DNA of 64,000 nt from Adhaeribacter aquaticus DSM 16391 (GTDB lineage: Bacteria; Bacteroidota; Bacteroidia; Cytophagales; Hymenobacteraceae): the NCBI RefSeq assembly GCF_000473365.1, contig NZ_KI421517.1, forward strand, positions 1,517,606 to 1,581,605. Direction: 5' to 3'. The position numbers and the translations under genes are program-made. Positions 51,054 through 59,131 of the stretch are shown one piece after another. Below the pieces are notes generated by a model, which ran no database searches, was not told the DNA's origin, and saw only the letters and a list, made by a program, of their open reading frames with translations. Position 1 is the first letter of the stretch. Each line of letters begins with the position of its first letter.

Positions 51054-51665
51054 ATGAAAATTTTAGCTATTGGACGTAACTACGCGGAACATATTGCCGA
51101 ATTAAAAAATGAGGTTCCGGATGAGCCCGTAATATTTTTTAAACCTGATACGGCCATTTTAAGAAATAACGAGCCTTTTTACTTCCCTGATTACTCCCAG
51201 GATATCCATCACGAAGTAGAATTAATTTTGCGTATCTCCAAGGAAGGAAAAAATATTGGGGCCAAGTTTGCCAGCAAATATTACGACGCAATTGGGTTAG
51301 GCATAGATTTCACGGCCCGTGATTTACAGGCGAAAGCCAAAAGTAAAGGTTTGCCCTGGACCTTAGCCAAAGGATTTAATGGCTCAGCCCCCATTTCGGA
51401 ATTTTTACCTCTTACAGATTTCCCGGATTTAAAAAACATAAACTTTAAGTTATTGGTAAACGGGGAAGAAAAACAAAAAGGAAACTCTAGTATGATGTTA
51501 AACTCCTTTGACGATATGCTGGCGTATATGTCGCGCTTTATAACCTTAAAAACAGGAGATATAATTTTTACCGGCACTCCTGCGGGCGTGGGTCCGGTAA
51601 AAATTGGTGACAGATTAGAAGGGTTTATTGAGGATAAAAAGCTTTTAGATTTTGAAGTTAAATAA
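51054..51665 (+). CDS. Fumarylacetoacetate hydrolase family protein
   Basis: The 203-residue FAH-domain enzyme begins MKILAIGRNYAEHIAEL and carries the metal-site residues in HHEVELILRI (Glu). It also carries the family's IGLGIDFTARDLQAKAKSKGLPWTLAKGFNGSAP and TGTPAGVGPVKIGD. It probably acts as a decarboxylase or acylpyruvate hydrolase (YcgM/FAHD1 type), e.g. oxaloacetate decarboxylation; this size matches FAHD1. The last 14 bases overlap the start of the M23 peptidase gene. Confidence 0.9.
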   Translation: MKILAIGRNYAEHIAELKNEVPDEPVIFFKPDTAILRNNEPFYFPDYSQDIHHEVELILRISKEGKNIGAKFASKYYDAIGLGIDFTARDLQAKAKSKGLPWTLAKGFNGSAPISEFLPLTDFPDLKNINFKLLVNGEEKQKGNSSMMLNSFDDMLAYMSRFITLKTGDIIFTGTPAGVGPVKIGDRLEGFIEDKKLLDFEVK

Positions 51666-53553
51666 GAAATTTTTAGTAGGAGTACTGGCCATTGGCACTT
51701 GGTTTAACCTTACCACCCAAGCACAGGTTAATCAGGTACCAACGGGCTATTTTCAATTTCCCATCATGCCGGGAAAACAAAATTTTCTTTCTGGAAGTAT
51801 GGGCGAAATCCGTCCAAACCACTTTCACGGAGGAATTGATATAAAAACCAATCAGATGATAGGCCTACCCGTTTATGCCGCCGCTGATGGTTACATTTCC
51901 CGTATTGAGGTATCGTCGTATGGGTACGGGAATATGATTTACCTAACTCATCCGAATGGCTTGGTAACTACTTATGCCCACCTGGAAAAATTTATTCCGC
52001 CGGTGGCCGATTATGTTTTACAAAAACATTACCAGCAAGAATCTTTTGAATTACGATTAGGTTTCCCAAAAGACCAATTCGTATTTAAAAAAGGAGATAT
52101 TATTGCCTATTCCGGCAATACGGGAGGCTCCGGTGGTCCGCATTTACACTTTGAAGTCCGGGATGCGCAAAATAACTTACAGAATCCATTAAAATATGGA
52201 TTCTCTGAAATTCAGGATAATATAGCTCCTACCATCAGTGCTATTGCTATTAAAACCCTCTCGATAGACGGACGCATTAATAACCGCTTTGGCCGGTACG
52301 AATTTTCACCGGTAAAGCAAGGTACAAACTTTACCCTGCCAGATACGGTTTCAGTTCATGGCTTAATTGGCTTAGAATTCCAGGCTTACGACCAGTTTAC
52401 AGGAGCTTTAAATAAAAATGGCGTTCAACAGGTAGAGGTTCTGGTAGATGGACAACCCTTTTATTCGCATGTAATAGATGGCGTTCCATTTGATTATACC
52501 AAACAGGTAAACTGGCATATAAATTACGAATTCTACAAAACCAGTGGCCGTAACTTCCAAAAATGTTATGTAGATGATGGGAACAAGTTGCCTTTGTATA
52601 ATGCCGGCACCACAAAAGGCAAACTACGCGTTTTACCCGGTGAAAAGCGGCGGATAAGTATGTTGTTTAAGGATTCTTACAACAATACCACTACCCTCGA
52701 ATTCATGGTGAAAGGCGAAAAGCCCATCTACTTTGCTACCCGTAATCCTGCTATTAAGAAAACAGCTTTATCGTATGAGGTTGCGGAAAATATATTGAAA
52801 GTAATAGCCACCGACACCGCTAAAATTGCTAAAAACATACAGCTGTATGTGGGCAAAATACGCTACGACCTGATTCCAAGCTATACACAGGATTCTTATA
52901 CGGTTTATTTATATGATTTACGTGGTGGCTTGCCCGACTCCATGGCATTGAATAGAGTGTCTCGCAGATTTAATTTTCAGCAAGTAATCCCTTCGGGTAC
53001 AGATTACTCTTTTGCTACCCGCAATATGAATATTATTTTCCAGAAGGAATCTTTATACGATACGCTTTATATTGATACCAATATGGAAAACGGCGTGTAC
53101 ACCATCAATAATCCAACAACTCCGGTTTTCCAGCCCTTAAAAGTAACTTTAAAAGGCCCTGCCGGCAGCTTTGATAAAAGTAAAACGCATGTATATTATA
53201 TGGGTTGGGGAAAAAGCCGTGGCTTTACGGGTGGCGTCTGGGAAGGCGAAAACATTACATTCCTGGCTCGTAACTTTGGGAAATACAGGATTTTAAGCGA
53301 TATAAAACCGCCTACGCTTAAACTCGTTTCCAAATCGCCGATGGAAGTCAGGTTAAAGTATGCCGATGATTTATCGGGAATAGCTTCCTTCCGCGCCGAA
53401 TTAAATGGTAAGTTTTTATTACTTAAACAGGAACATAAAGAAGCATTGCTTTACTCTGAAAGGCTGGATAAAACGCAACCCTTATCCGGGGAATTAGTTG
53501 TGCGGCTAAAAGATGCAGCTGGAAATGAAACTGTTTTTCGGACCCAGCTTTAA
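51652..53553 (+). CDS. M23-family metallopeptidase
   Basis: The product is 633 residues. A signal peptide (KLNKKFLVGVLAIGTWFNLTTQA) is followed by an M23 (LytM) domain with the zinc motif RPNHFHGGIDIKT (about 55-67) and PHLHFEVRDAQN (about 163-174). A long strand-rich C-terminal region of ~420 residues of unknown role follows. It would cleave peptide cross-links in peptidoglycan or another envelope polymer. The start is TTG at 51652, overlapping the FAH gene by 14 bases; no ATG allows the signal peptide. It is a translational-coupling arrangement. Confidence 0.88.
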   Translation: MKLNKKFLVGVLAIGTWFNLTTQAQVNQVPTGYFQFPIMPGKQNFLSGSMGEIRPNHFHGGIDIKTNQMIGLPVYAAADGYISRIEVSSYGYGNMIYLTHPNGLVTTYAHLEKFIPPVADYVLQKHYQQESFELRLGFPKDQFVFKKGDIIAYSGNTGGSGGPHLHFEVRDAQNNLQNPLKYGFSEIQDNIAPTISAIAIKTLSIDGRINNRFGRYEFSPVKQGTNFTLPDTVSVHGLIGLEFQAYDQFTGALNKNGVQQVEVLVDGQPFYSHVIDGVPFDYTKQVNWHINYEFYKTSGRNFQKCYVDDGNKLPLYNAGTTKGKLRVLPGEKRRISMLFKDSYNNTTTLEFMVKGEKPIYFATRNPAIKKTALSYEVAENILKVIATDTAKIAKNIQLYVGKIRYDLIPSYTQDSYTVYLYDLRGGLPDSMALNRVSRRFNFQQVIPSGTDYSFATRNMNIIFQKESLYDTLYIDTNMENGVYTINNPTTPVFQPLKVTLKGPAGSFDKSKTHVYYMGWGKSRGFTGGVWEGENITFLARNFGKYRILSDIKPPTLKLVSKSPMEVRLKYADDLSGIASFRAELNGKFLLLKQEHKEALLYSERLDKTQPLSGELVVRLKDAAGNETVFRTQL

Positions 53554-53649
53554 AAAGACTTATAATTTTTAAATTTAATACCGGGGCAGCAAGCAGGTTA
53601 ATTTAATTACCTTTCCGCCCCAAAATAATTTTTACCGTACGTTATTCTT

Positions 53650-54099
53650 ATGAAATTAAATATTGGCGATCCTGCTCCTGATTTTGCAATACCCGATCAG
53701 GATGGTATTTTACATAAACTGTCGGATTATACCGGCCGGAAACTCGTAATTTACTTTTATCCAAAAGACGATACTCCTGGTTGTACTGCCCAGGCCTGTA
53801 ACCTGCGCGATAATTATTATGCCCTTCGCCAAAAAGGGTACGAAATAATAGGTGTAAGCGTAGACGATACTAAAGCCCACCAAAAGTTTATTAAAAAGTA
53901 TGAATTACCTTTCACCCTGCTTTCCGATACAGAGAAAAAAATGGTAGAAGATTACGGTGTTTGGCAGGAAAAATCTATGTACGGTCGGAAATACATGGGT
54001 ACCATGCGTTATACATTTATTATAGACGAAAATGGAATTATACAGGACATTATTACCAAAGTAGATACCAAAGAACACGCTAAACAAATTGCTGAATAA
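53650..54099 (+). CDS. bcp: Peroxiredoxin (Bcp/PrxQ type)
   Basis: The 149-residue thiol peroxidase has YFYPKDDTPGCTAQACNLRDN, with the peroxidatic Cys in PGCTAQAC and the resolving Cys five residues later, as in two-Cys Bcp. The late FIIDENGIIQDI strand is also seen. It reduces hydroperoxides with thioredoxin. It lies ahead of the transketolase gene with a 48-base gap. Confidence 0.93.
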   Translation: MKLNIGDPAPDFAIPDQDGILHKLSDYTGRKLVIYFYPKDDTPGCTAQACNLRDNYYALRQKGYEIIGVSVDDTKAHQKFIKKYELPFTLLSDTEKKMVEDYGVWQEKSMYGRKYMGTMRYTFIIDENGIIQDIITKVDTKEHAKQIAE

Positions 54100-54147
54100 T
54101 TTAATTATCAGCTGAAATCAGGTTTTGTACTATAAACGGATTTTCGA

Positions 54148-55002
54148 ATGAACCCATTCAACAAAAATACAGAAGAATTAACTAACGTAGCTTACCAGGT
54201 CCGTCGTGATATCTTGCGCATGGTACATGCTGTAAATTCTGGTCACCCCGGTGGCTCGCTTGGCTGTACCGAGTTATTGGTAGCCCTGTATTTTAAAATA
54301 ATGGATCACAATCCAAAGTTTAACATGAGCGGAACCGACGAAGATCTGTTCTTCTTATCCAATGGTCACATTTCGGCTGCCTGGTACAGCGTGCTGGCAC
54401 GAGCAGGCTATTTTGATGTAAAAGAACTAGGTACTTTCCGGAAGCTGAATTCCCGTTTACAGGGCCACCCGGCTACGCATGAACATTTACCTGGTATCCG
54501 GATTGCTTCTGGGTCTCTGGGACAAGGCTTATCAGTGGCTACGGGTGCGGCTCAGGCAAAAAAATTAAACCAGGATGATAAACTGGTTTATGTACTTATG
54601 GGTGATGGGGAGTTAGATGAAGGCCAGATTTGGGAAGCAGCCATGTATGCCCCCCACCATAAAGTAGATAACCTGATTGCTTTCATTGATCATAATGGGC
54701 AGCAGATTGATGGCCCTACCGATGCCATTATGAATTTAGGTAGCCTGCGGGCAAAATTTGAAGCTTTCGGCTGGAAAGTTTTAGAAACCAATGGAAACAA
54801 TTTTGCAGAATTAGTACCAACTATAGAAGAAGCTAAATCATTAACCGGTCAGGGGCAGCCCATTATGGTTGTTATGCATACCCAAATGGGCTACGGCATT
54901 GATTTTATGATGGGTAGCCATAAATGGCATGGAGTAGCGCCCAATGATGCACAATTGCAGCAGGCGTTATTGCAAGCTATGGAGACGCTGGGAGATTATT
55001 AA
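54148..55002 (+). CDS. Transketolase, N-terminal (TPP-binding) subunit
   Basis: The 284-residue product is the first half of split transketolase. HAVNSGHPGGSLGCTELL starts it. The TPP-binding motif GDGELDEGQIWEAA... ends in IDHNGQQIDG, as in the family's GDGx(25)NN pattern. MLPHMTV-type pyrimidine-binding parts lie in the other subunit (56472-57425). Together they move two-carbon units between sugar phosphates in the non-oxidative pentose phosphate path, which takes up xylulose-5-P from the xylose operon. A terminator-like hairpin follows the stop, and a vWA gene lies between the subunits. Confidence 0.93.
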   Translation: MNPFNKNTEELTNVAYQVRRDILRMVHAVNSGHPGGSLGCTELLVALYFKIMDHNPKFNMSGTDEDLFFLSNGHISAAWYSVLARAGYFDVKELGTFRKLNSRLQGHPATHEHLPGIRIASGSLGQGLSVATGAAQAKKLNQDDKLVYVLMGDGELDEGQIWEAAMYAPHHKVDNLIAFIDHNGQQIDGPTDAIMNLGSLRAKFEAFGWKVLETNGNNFAELVPTIEEAKSLTGQGQPIMVVMHTQMGYGIDFMMGSHKWHGVAPNDAQLQQALLQAMETLGDY

Positions 55003-55025
55003 TTTATAACTTTTAAAAATTAAAA

Positions 55026-55070
55026 ATTAGCGTAGGTTATATGGTATAGCCTACGCTAATGCTTTTTTTT
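55026..55070 (+). terminator. Terminator-like hairpin between transketolase halves
   Basis: A 16-bp stem (55026-55041 with 55045-55060, one G/U-type imperfection, TGG loop) is followed by GC and eight T (55063-55070). It is a full intrinsic-terminator pattern. The vWA ATG comes 4 bases after the T-tract. Confidence 0.88.
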
Positions 55071-55074
55071 GCCT

Positions 55075-56469
55075 ATGTCTATTCGTCGGATTTTAGCTAT
55101 ACTCTTTTTGGTTTTCTGCCTAGTTAGCAGTACGTGGGTATCAGCTCAAAATACTACACCACCTCCTCAAAAGACGCGCATTTTATTTATGCTCGATATG
55201 TCGGGCAGTATGCAGGCTAAATGGGAAACCAGTACCCGCGTTGCGGTAGCCAAAGTAATGCTTTCCAGACTGGTCGATTCATTACAACACTTTCAGAATT
55301 TAGAACTTGGGTTACGGGTTTACGGGCATCTGTACCCCAAAGAGGCCAATAATTGTAAAGACACCAAACTGGAAGTGCCTTTTTCTGAGGGCAACGAAAG
55401 TCAAATTATTACCCGCCTGAAACAAATTACACCCAAAGGAAATACGCCCATTACGTATTCGCTAACCCAGGCAGCCAATGACTTTCCCCCTGATAAAAAT
55501 GCCCGTAACATTACCATTATTATTACCGATGGATTAGAATCCTGCGGTGGAGATCCTTGTGCGGCCTCGCTGGCTTTGCAGCAGAAACGAATATTTCTCC
55601 GGCCGTTCGTTATTGGAATTGGGGCAGATACAGATTGGTCGAAGCAATTTTCCTGTGTAGGCCAATATTTTGATGCAGCCAACATTCATACTTTTAGTAA
55701 CATCCTGAGTGATGTTGTAAACCTGGCCCTTAATAAAACTACTGTTTCGGTTGATTTGACCGATGAAAAAGGCAAACCAATTGAGTCCAATGTTAATTTA
55801 ACTTTTAAAAATAGCATTACGGGCCAGCCCGAATATAATTATGTGCATTACCGCGAGCAGAATGGCAACCCGGATGTTCTGGATATAGATGCTATGATGA
55901 GTTATGACTTGGTAATAAATACGGTGCCACCTATCGAGTTATCTCAATTAGCTATTAAACCTGGTAAGCATAACGTATTTTCTGTAAAAGCACCTCAGGG
56001 TATATTATACCTGCGCCAGGACAACCCCAGCTCATACGGCCAGGTGCAGGCTATTCTGAAACAAAAAGGTGCTACTACTAATTTGCTGGCTTTGCCATTT
56101 GGTAGCCAACAGAAAGTTTTAGCCGGAAATTATGATATTGAAATATTAACCTTACCCCGAATCCAAATAAACAACTATACGGTAAAACCAGGCGTAACCA
56201 ATACCATTACTTATCCACCACCCGGTATTCTCAACATCCCAAATGAATTACAGGGTTATGGTAGTATTTATACACTAAGCAACACAGGTGCCCAGGAATG
56301 GATTTATAATTTACCAGAAGGAAATAGCAAAACAAATTTACCTTTGCAACCAGGAAAATACCGGATTGTGTACCGTTCCAAATTTGCGAAAGGCAGCAAT
56401 TTTACCGATGTTCAGGATTTCGAAATCCGGTCGGCTGTAACAACGACCATAAAACTTTTTACGAAATAG
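55075..56469 (+). CDS. vWA-domain protein between transketolase halves
   Basis: The ATG at 55075 gives MSIRRILAILFLVFCLVSST, a Sec signal peptide (TTG at 55069 is a less likely start). The mature part is a von Willebrand A domain with an intact MIDAS: DMSGSMQ (DxSxS), the Thr in PKGNTPIT and the Asp in ITDGLES. A cysteine-rich stretch (ESCGGDPCAAS) follows. About 230 residues of strand-rich C-terminal region come after, with repeated PEGA-like or carboxypeptidase-regulatory modules. It is secreted or periplasmic. Its stop is 2 bases before the start of the transketolase C subunit. The role is unknown. Confidence 0.88.
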   Translation: MSIRRILAILFLVFCLVSSTWVSAQNTTPPPQKTRILFMLDMSGSMQAKWETSTRVAVAKVMLSRLVDSLQHFQNLELGLRVYGHLYPKEANNCKDTKLEVPFSEGNESQIITRLKQITPKGNTPITYSLTQAANDFPPDKNARNITIIITDGLESCGGDPCAASLALQQKRIFLRPFVIGIGADTDWSKQFSCVGQYFDAANIHTFSNILSDVVNLALNKTTVSVDLTDEKGKPIESNVNLTFKNSITGQPEYNYVHYREQNGNPDVLDIDAMMSYDLVINTVPPIELSQLAIKPGKHNVFSVKAPQGILYLRQDNPSSYGQVQAILKQKGATTNLLALPFGSQQKVLAGNYDIEILTLPRIQINNYTVKPGVTNTITYPPPGILNIPNELQGYGSIYTLSNTGAQEWIYNLPEGNSKTNLPLQPGKYRIVYRSKFAKGSNFTDVQDFEIRSAVTTTIKLFTK

Positions 56470-56471
56470 AA

Positions 56472-57425
56472 ATGAAAGATTTTCCTTACACCGAATCAAA
56501 AGATACCCGCTCCGGATTTGGCGCAGGTTTACATGAATTGGGCAAGAAAAACCCCAATGTAGTAGCCCTGTGTGCTGACTTAACCGGCTCCCTAAAAATG
56601 GACGCATTTAAAAACGAGTTTCCGGATCGTTTCTTTCAGGTAGGTATTGCTGAAGCAAACATGATTGGTTTGGCAGCTGGCATGACCATTGGAGGGAAAA
56701 TTCCATTCACGGGTACATTCGCTAACTTTTCTACGGGCCGGGTTTACGACCAGATCCGTCAATCGGTGGCTTATTCCGGTAAAAACGTAAAAATTTGTGC
56801 TTCGCATGCTGGACTAACTTTAGGCGAAGATGGTGCAACCCACCAGATTCTGGAAGATGTTGGGATGATGCGGATGTTGCCGCACATGACGGTAATTAAC
56901 CCTTGCGATTATAACCAGACCAAAGCCGCTACCATTGCTATTGCCGATTACGAAGGTCCGGTTTATTTACGCTTTGGTCGTCCGGTTATTCCTAACTTCA
57001 CGCCAGCTGATCAGAAATTTGAAGTAGGTAAAGCAGTGATGTTGAATGAAGGTACTGATGTAAGTATTTTCGCCACTGGCCACCTGGTTTGGAAAGCCAT
57101 TTTAGCGGGTAAGCTACTAGAAGAAAAAGGCATTAACGCCGAAATTATAAATATTCACACCATTAAACCTTTAGACGAAGAAGCAATCTTAGCTTCAGTA
57201 GCTAAAACCCGTTGTGTAGTTTCTGCGGAAGAGCACCAGCTTAATGGTGGCCTAGGTGATAGCATTGCACAATTATTAGCCCGCAAAATGCCACTTCCTT
57301 TAGAAATGGTAGGTGTAAACGATTCTTTTGGCGAAAGTGGTACACCAGATCAACTAATGGAGAAATATGGCCTGCATGAAGGCGCAATAGTTGAAGCTGT
57401 TGAAAGAGTAACGGCACGTAAATAG
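56472..57425 (+). CDS. Transketolase, C-terminal subunit
   Basis: The 317-residue product is the second half of transketolase (1-deoxyxylulose-synthase-like pyrimidine domain). It has VALCADLTGSLKMDAF, RFFQVGIAEANMIGLAAGM (with the catalytic Glu in GIAEANM), GLTLGEDGATHQILEDVGMMR, VYLRFGR and the C-terminal EEHQLNGGLGDSIAQLL. It works with the 54148-55002 product. The ATG is 2 bases after the vWA stop, so its translation is probably coupled to the vWA gene rather than to the N subunit. Confidence 0.93.
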   Translation: MKDFPYTESKDTRSGFGAGLHELGKKNPNVVALCADLTGSLKMDAFKNEFPDRFFQVGIAEANMIGLAAGMTIGGKIPFTGTFANFSTGRVYDQIRQSVAYSGKNVKICASHAGLTLGEDGATHQILEDVGMMRMLPHMTVINPCDYNQTKAATIAIADYEGPVYLRFGRPVIPNFTPADQKFEVGKAVMLNEGTDVSIFATGHLVWKAILAGKLLEEKGINAEIINIHTIKPLDEEAILASVAKTRCVVSAEEHQLNGGLGDSIAQLLARKMPLPLEMVGVNDSFGESGTPDQLMEKYGLHEGAIVEAVERVTARK

Positions 57426-57438
57426 TTATTGGTTGTAG

Positions 57439-57483
57439 GTTGTCAGTTTCTGGAAACACCTTGCGAAACCAGTAGCTGACAAC
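57439..57483 (+). other. Two-tier hairpin before the sigma factor gene
   Basis: GTTGTCAG (57439-57446) is inverted at 57476-57483, and inside it CTGG (57450-57453) pairs with CCAG (57469-57472). There is no T-tract. It lies 20 bases before the TTG start of the sigma gene and could affect its translation. Confidence 0.55.
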
Positions 57484-57502
57484 TTATAACGGATTACCAG
57501 CT

Positions 57503-58042
57503 TTGGAAGACAAAGAACTGCTAGTTAAATTTTTAAACCCTGATACCCAGAACTTTGCTTTTAACCAGCTGGTCCGGAAGTATCAGCAACAGGTTTACTG
57601 GCATATCCGTAAAATGGTAATTGATCACGATGATGCCAACGACCTGACCCAGGAAGTTTTCCTTAAAATTTGGAAGAACCTGGACACTTTCCGCCAGGAC
57701 TCCCAACTGTATACCTGGATTTACCGCATCGCCACCAATGAATGTTTAAGTTTTCTTAAATCTAAAAGGCGAAAATTTTTCTTACCCATACGTGATGTAG
57801 CAGCAGAGCTTACCGAGAAACTGGAAAATAGTCCGGTAATGGAAGGAGATGAAATACAGATGTTACTGCAAAAGGCTTTATTGCAGTTACCGGATAAACA
57901 ACGGCTGGTTTTTAATATGCGCTATTATGATGACCTGAAATATGAGGATATTTCAGCCATATTAGGCACATCTGCTGGCGCGCTCAAAGCTTCTTACCAC
58001 CACGCTGTAAAAAAAATTGAAGAATTTTTAAGTCGGCATTAA
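57503..58042 (+). CDS. ECF-type RNA polymerase sigma factor
   Basis: The 179-residue product has sigma2 (residues ~10-95, with HDDANDLTQEVFLKIWKNL and TYTWIYRIATNECLSFLKSKR-like blocks) and sigma4 (about 120-175, ALLQLPDKQRLVFNMRYYDD... with the HTH LKYEDISAILGTSAGALKASY). Its start is TTG at 57503. It is first of a three-gene operon with a membrane protein and a periplasmic protein, the usual arrangement of an ECF unit. It should direct polymerase to envelope-stress or similar promoters. Confidence 0.92.
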   Translation: MEDKELLVKFLNPDTQNFAFNQLVRKYQQQVYWHIRKMVIDHDDANDLTQEVFLKIWKNLDTFRQDSQLYTWIYRIATNECLSFLKSKRRKFFLPIRDVAAELTEKLENSPVMEGDEIQMLLQKALLQLPDKQRLVFNMRYYDDLKYEDISAILGTSAGALKASYHHAVKKIEEFLSRH

Positions 58043-58072
58043 ACCTTTCTGGCAACTTAAACTCTAACACAT

Positions 58073-58492
58073 ATGAAACTGGAAGATTTAGAGAAGAAGA
58101 ATATATACCAGGTACCAAACAAATATTTCGACCAATTACCTGGTAGTATTATGGCACGCGTTTCTGTTACCGAAGAGAAATCTTCTATTTTCTCTTTTTG
58201 GCAAATTCCTTATTTCAGGAATGCATTGACTTGTTTTACCTTAATCATAGCTTTTGTTTTTACCTTTTTACTAACGCCAAAACCAATTACTAAAAAAGAT
58301 TTCGAACTCACTTCTGTTTCGGATAAAGAAGTATTGGATTATTTATTGCAGGCAGATGAAATAAATCATCAGGATTTAACAGAACTAGCTCAGACCTCAA
58401 TTGATATAACGCATGAATTTATTGAGGCTTCCACTGAAGATCTCCTGCAAATAACAGATCCGATGGATGTTGAAGAAATAATTATGAATTAA
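58073..58492 (+). CDS. Membrane protein, probable anti-sigma partner
   Basis: The 139-residue product starts with the LEDLEKKNIYQVPNKYFDQL-type N-terminus common behind Bacteroidota ECF sigma genes, followed by one transmembrane helix (about 50-68, ALTCFTLIIAFVFTFLL). The ~70-residue acidic extracytoplasmic part (DEINHQDLTELAQT, then TEDLLQITDPMDVEE) follows. It fits an anti-sigma factor or regulator that holds the sigma factor at the membrane, but lacks a canonical zinc anti-sigma motif. It is 30 bases after the sigma gene. Confidence 0.75.
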   Translation: MKLEDLEKKNIYQVPNKYFDQLPGSIMARVSVTEEKSSIFSFWQIPYFRNALTCFTLIIAFVFTFLLTPKPITKKDFELTSVSDKEVLDYLLQADEINHQDLTELAQTSIDITHEFIEASTEDLLQITDPMDVEEIIMN

Positions 58493-58496
58493 TTAC

Positions 58497-58964
58497 ATGA
58501 ATAAGTTACAAACGTATTTAACCTTATTACTGGTGTTTTGCATTAATGCCGTACCCGCATTGGCTCAGGATAATCCTGTCAGTAGGGAAGAACGCATACA
58601 GAAAATAAAAAATGCTAAGATTGCCTATATAACCGAAAAGCTAAACCTTACTTCAGAACAGGCACAAAAGTTTTGGCCTGTATATAACCAGTATGAAGAA
58701 GAAAAATGGGCTTTAAAACGTAAATCCCGGGTGTTCCGGGACACCAGTATTGAAGCCTTGTCTGACCAGCAGGTGCGGGAAGGCCTGAACAGAAGAATGG
58801 CCGTTCGGGAAGAAGAAGTTGCTTTGGAGAGGCAATACATGGACAAATTTTTAAAAGTAATTTCAGTTAAACAAGTGGCATTGCTGTACCGGAGCGAACG
58901 GGAATTTACCAAGGTTTTGCTACAAAAATTAGATACCAACCGCCAAGGAATAAGCCGAAATTAA
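58497..58964 (+). CDS. Periplasmic Spy/CpxP-like protein
   Basis: The 155-residue product has a signal peptide (MNKLQTYLTLLLVFCINAVP, cleaved near ALA). The helical body has KIAYITEKLNLTSEQAQKFW, then VYNQYEEEKWALKRKSRV and VREEEVALERQYMDKFLKV, resembling LTxxQ-type Spy/CpxP stress proteins. The gene is third in the ECF sigma operon, 4 bases after the previous stop. It may sense or buffer misfolded proteins and feed back on the sigma unit. A terminator follows. Confidence 0.8.
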   Translation: MNKLQTYLTLLLVFCINAVPALAQDNPVSREERIQKIKNAKIAYITEKLNLTSEQAQKFWPVYNQYEEEKWALKRKSRVFRDTSIEALSDQQVREGLNRRMAVREEEVALERQYMDKFLKVISVKQVALLYRSEREFTKVLLQKLDTNRQGISRN

Positions 58965-58988
58965 TAAATACCTATTTAAAGATTTAGG

Positions 58989-59016
58989 GCCTGATGCTAA
59001 AACATCAGGCTTTTTT
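58989..59016 (+). terminator. Intrinsic terminator of the sigma operon
   Basis: An 8-bp stem (58989-58996 with 59003-59010) and a 6-T run end the three-gene unit. Confidence 0.85.
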
Positions 59017-59131
59017 ATTCAATTTTGCAAAATAAAATATTGGTACAGCTAAATCCATTTCACCTTTAAAGTAGGTATAGCACTAATAAATATTTTTACC
59101 CTGATTATTTAATAAACTATTATTTAACCGT

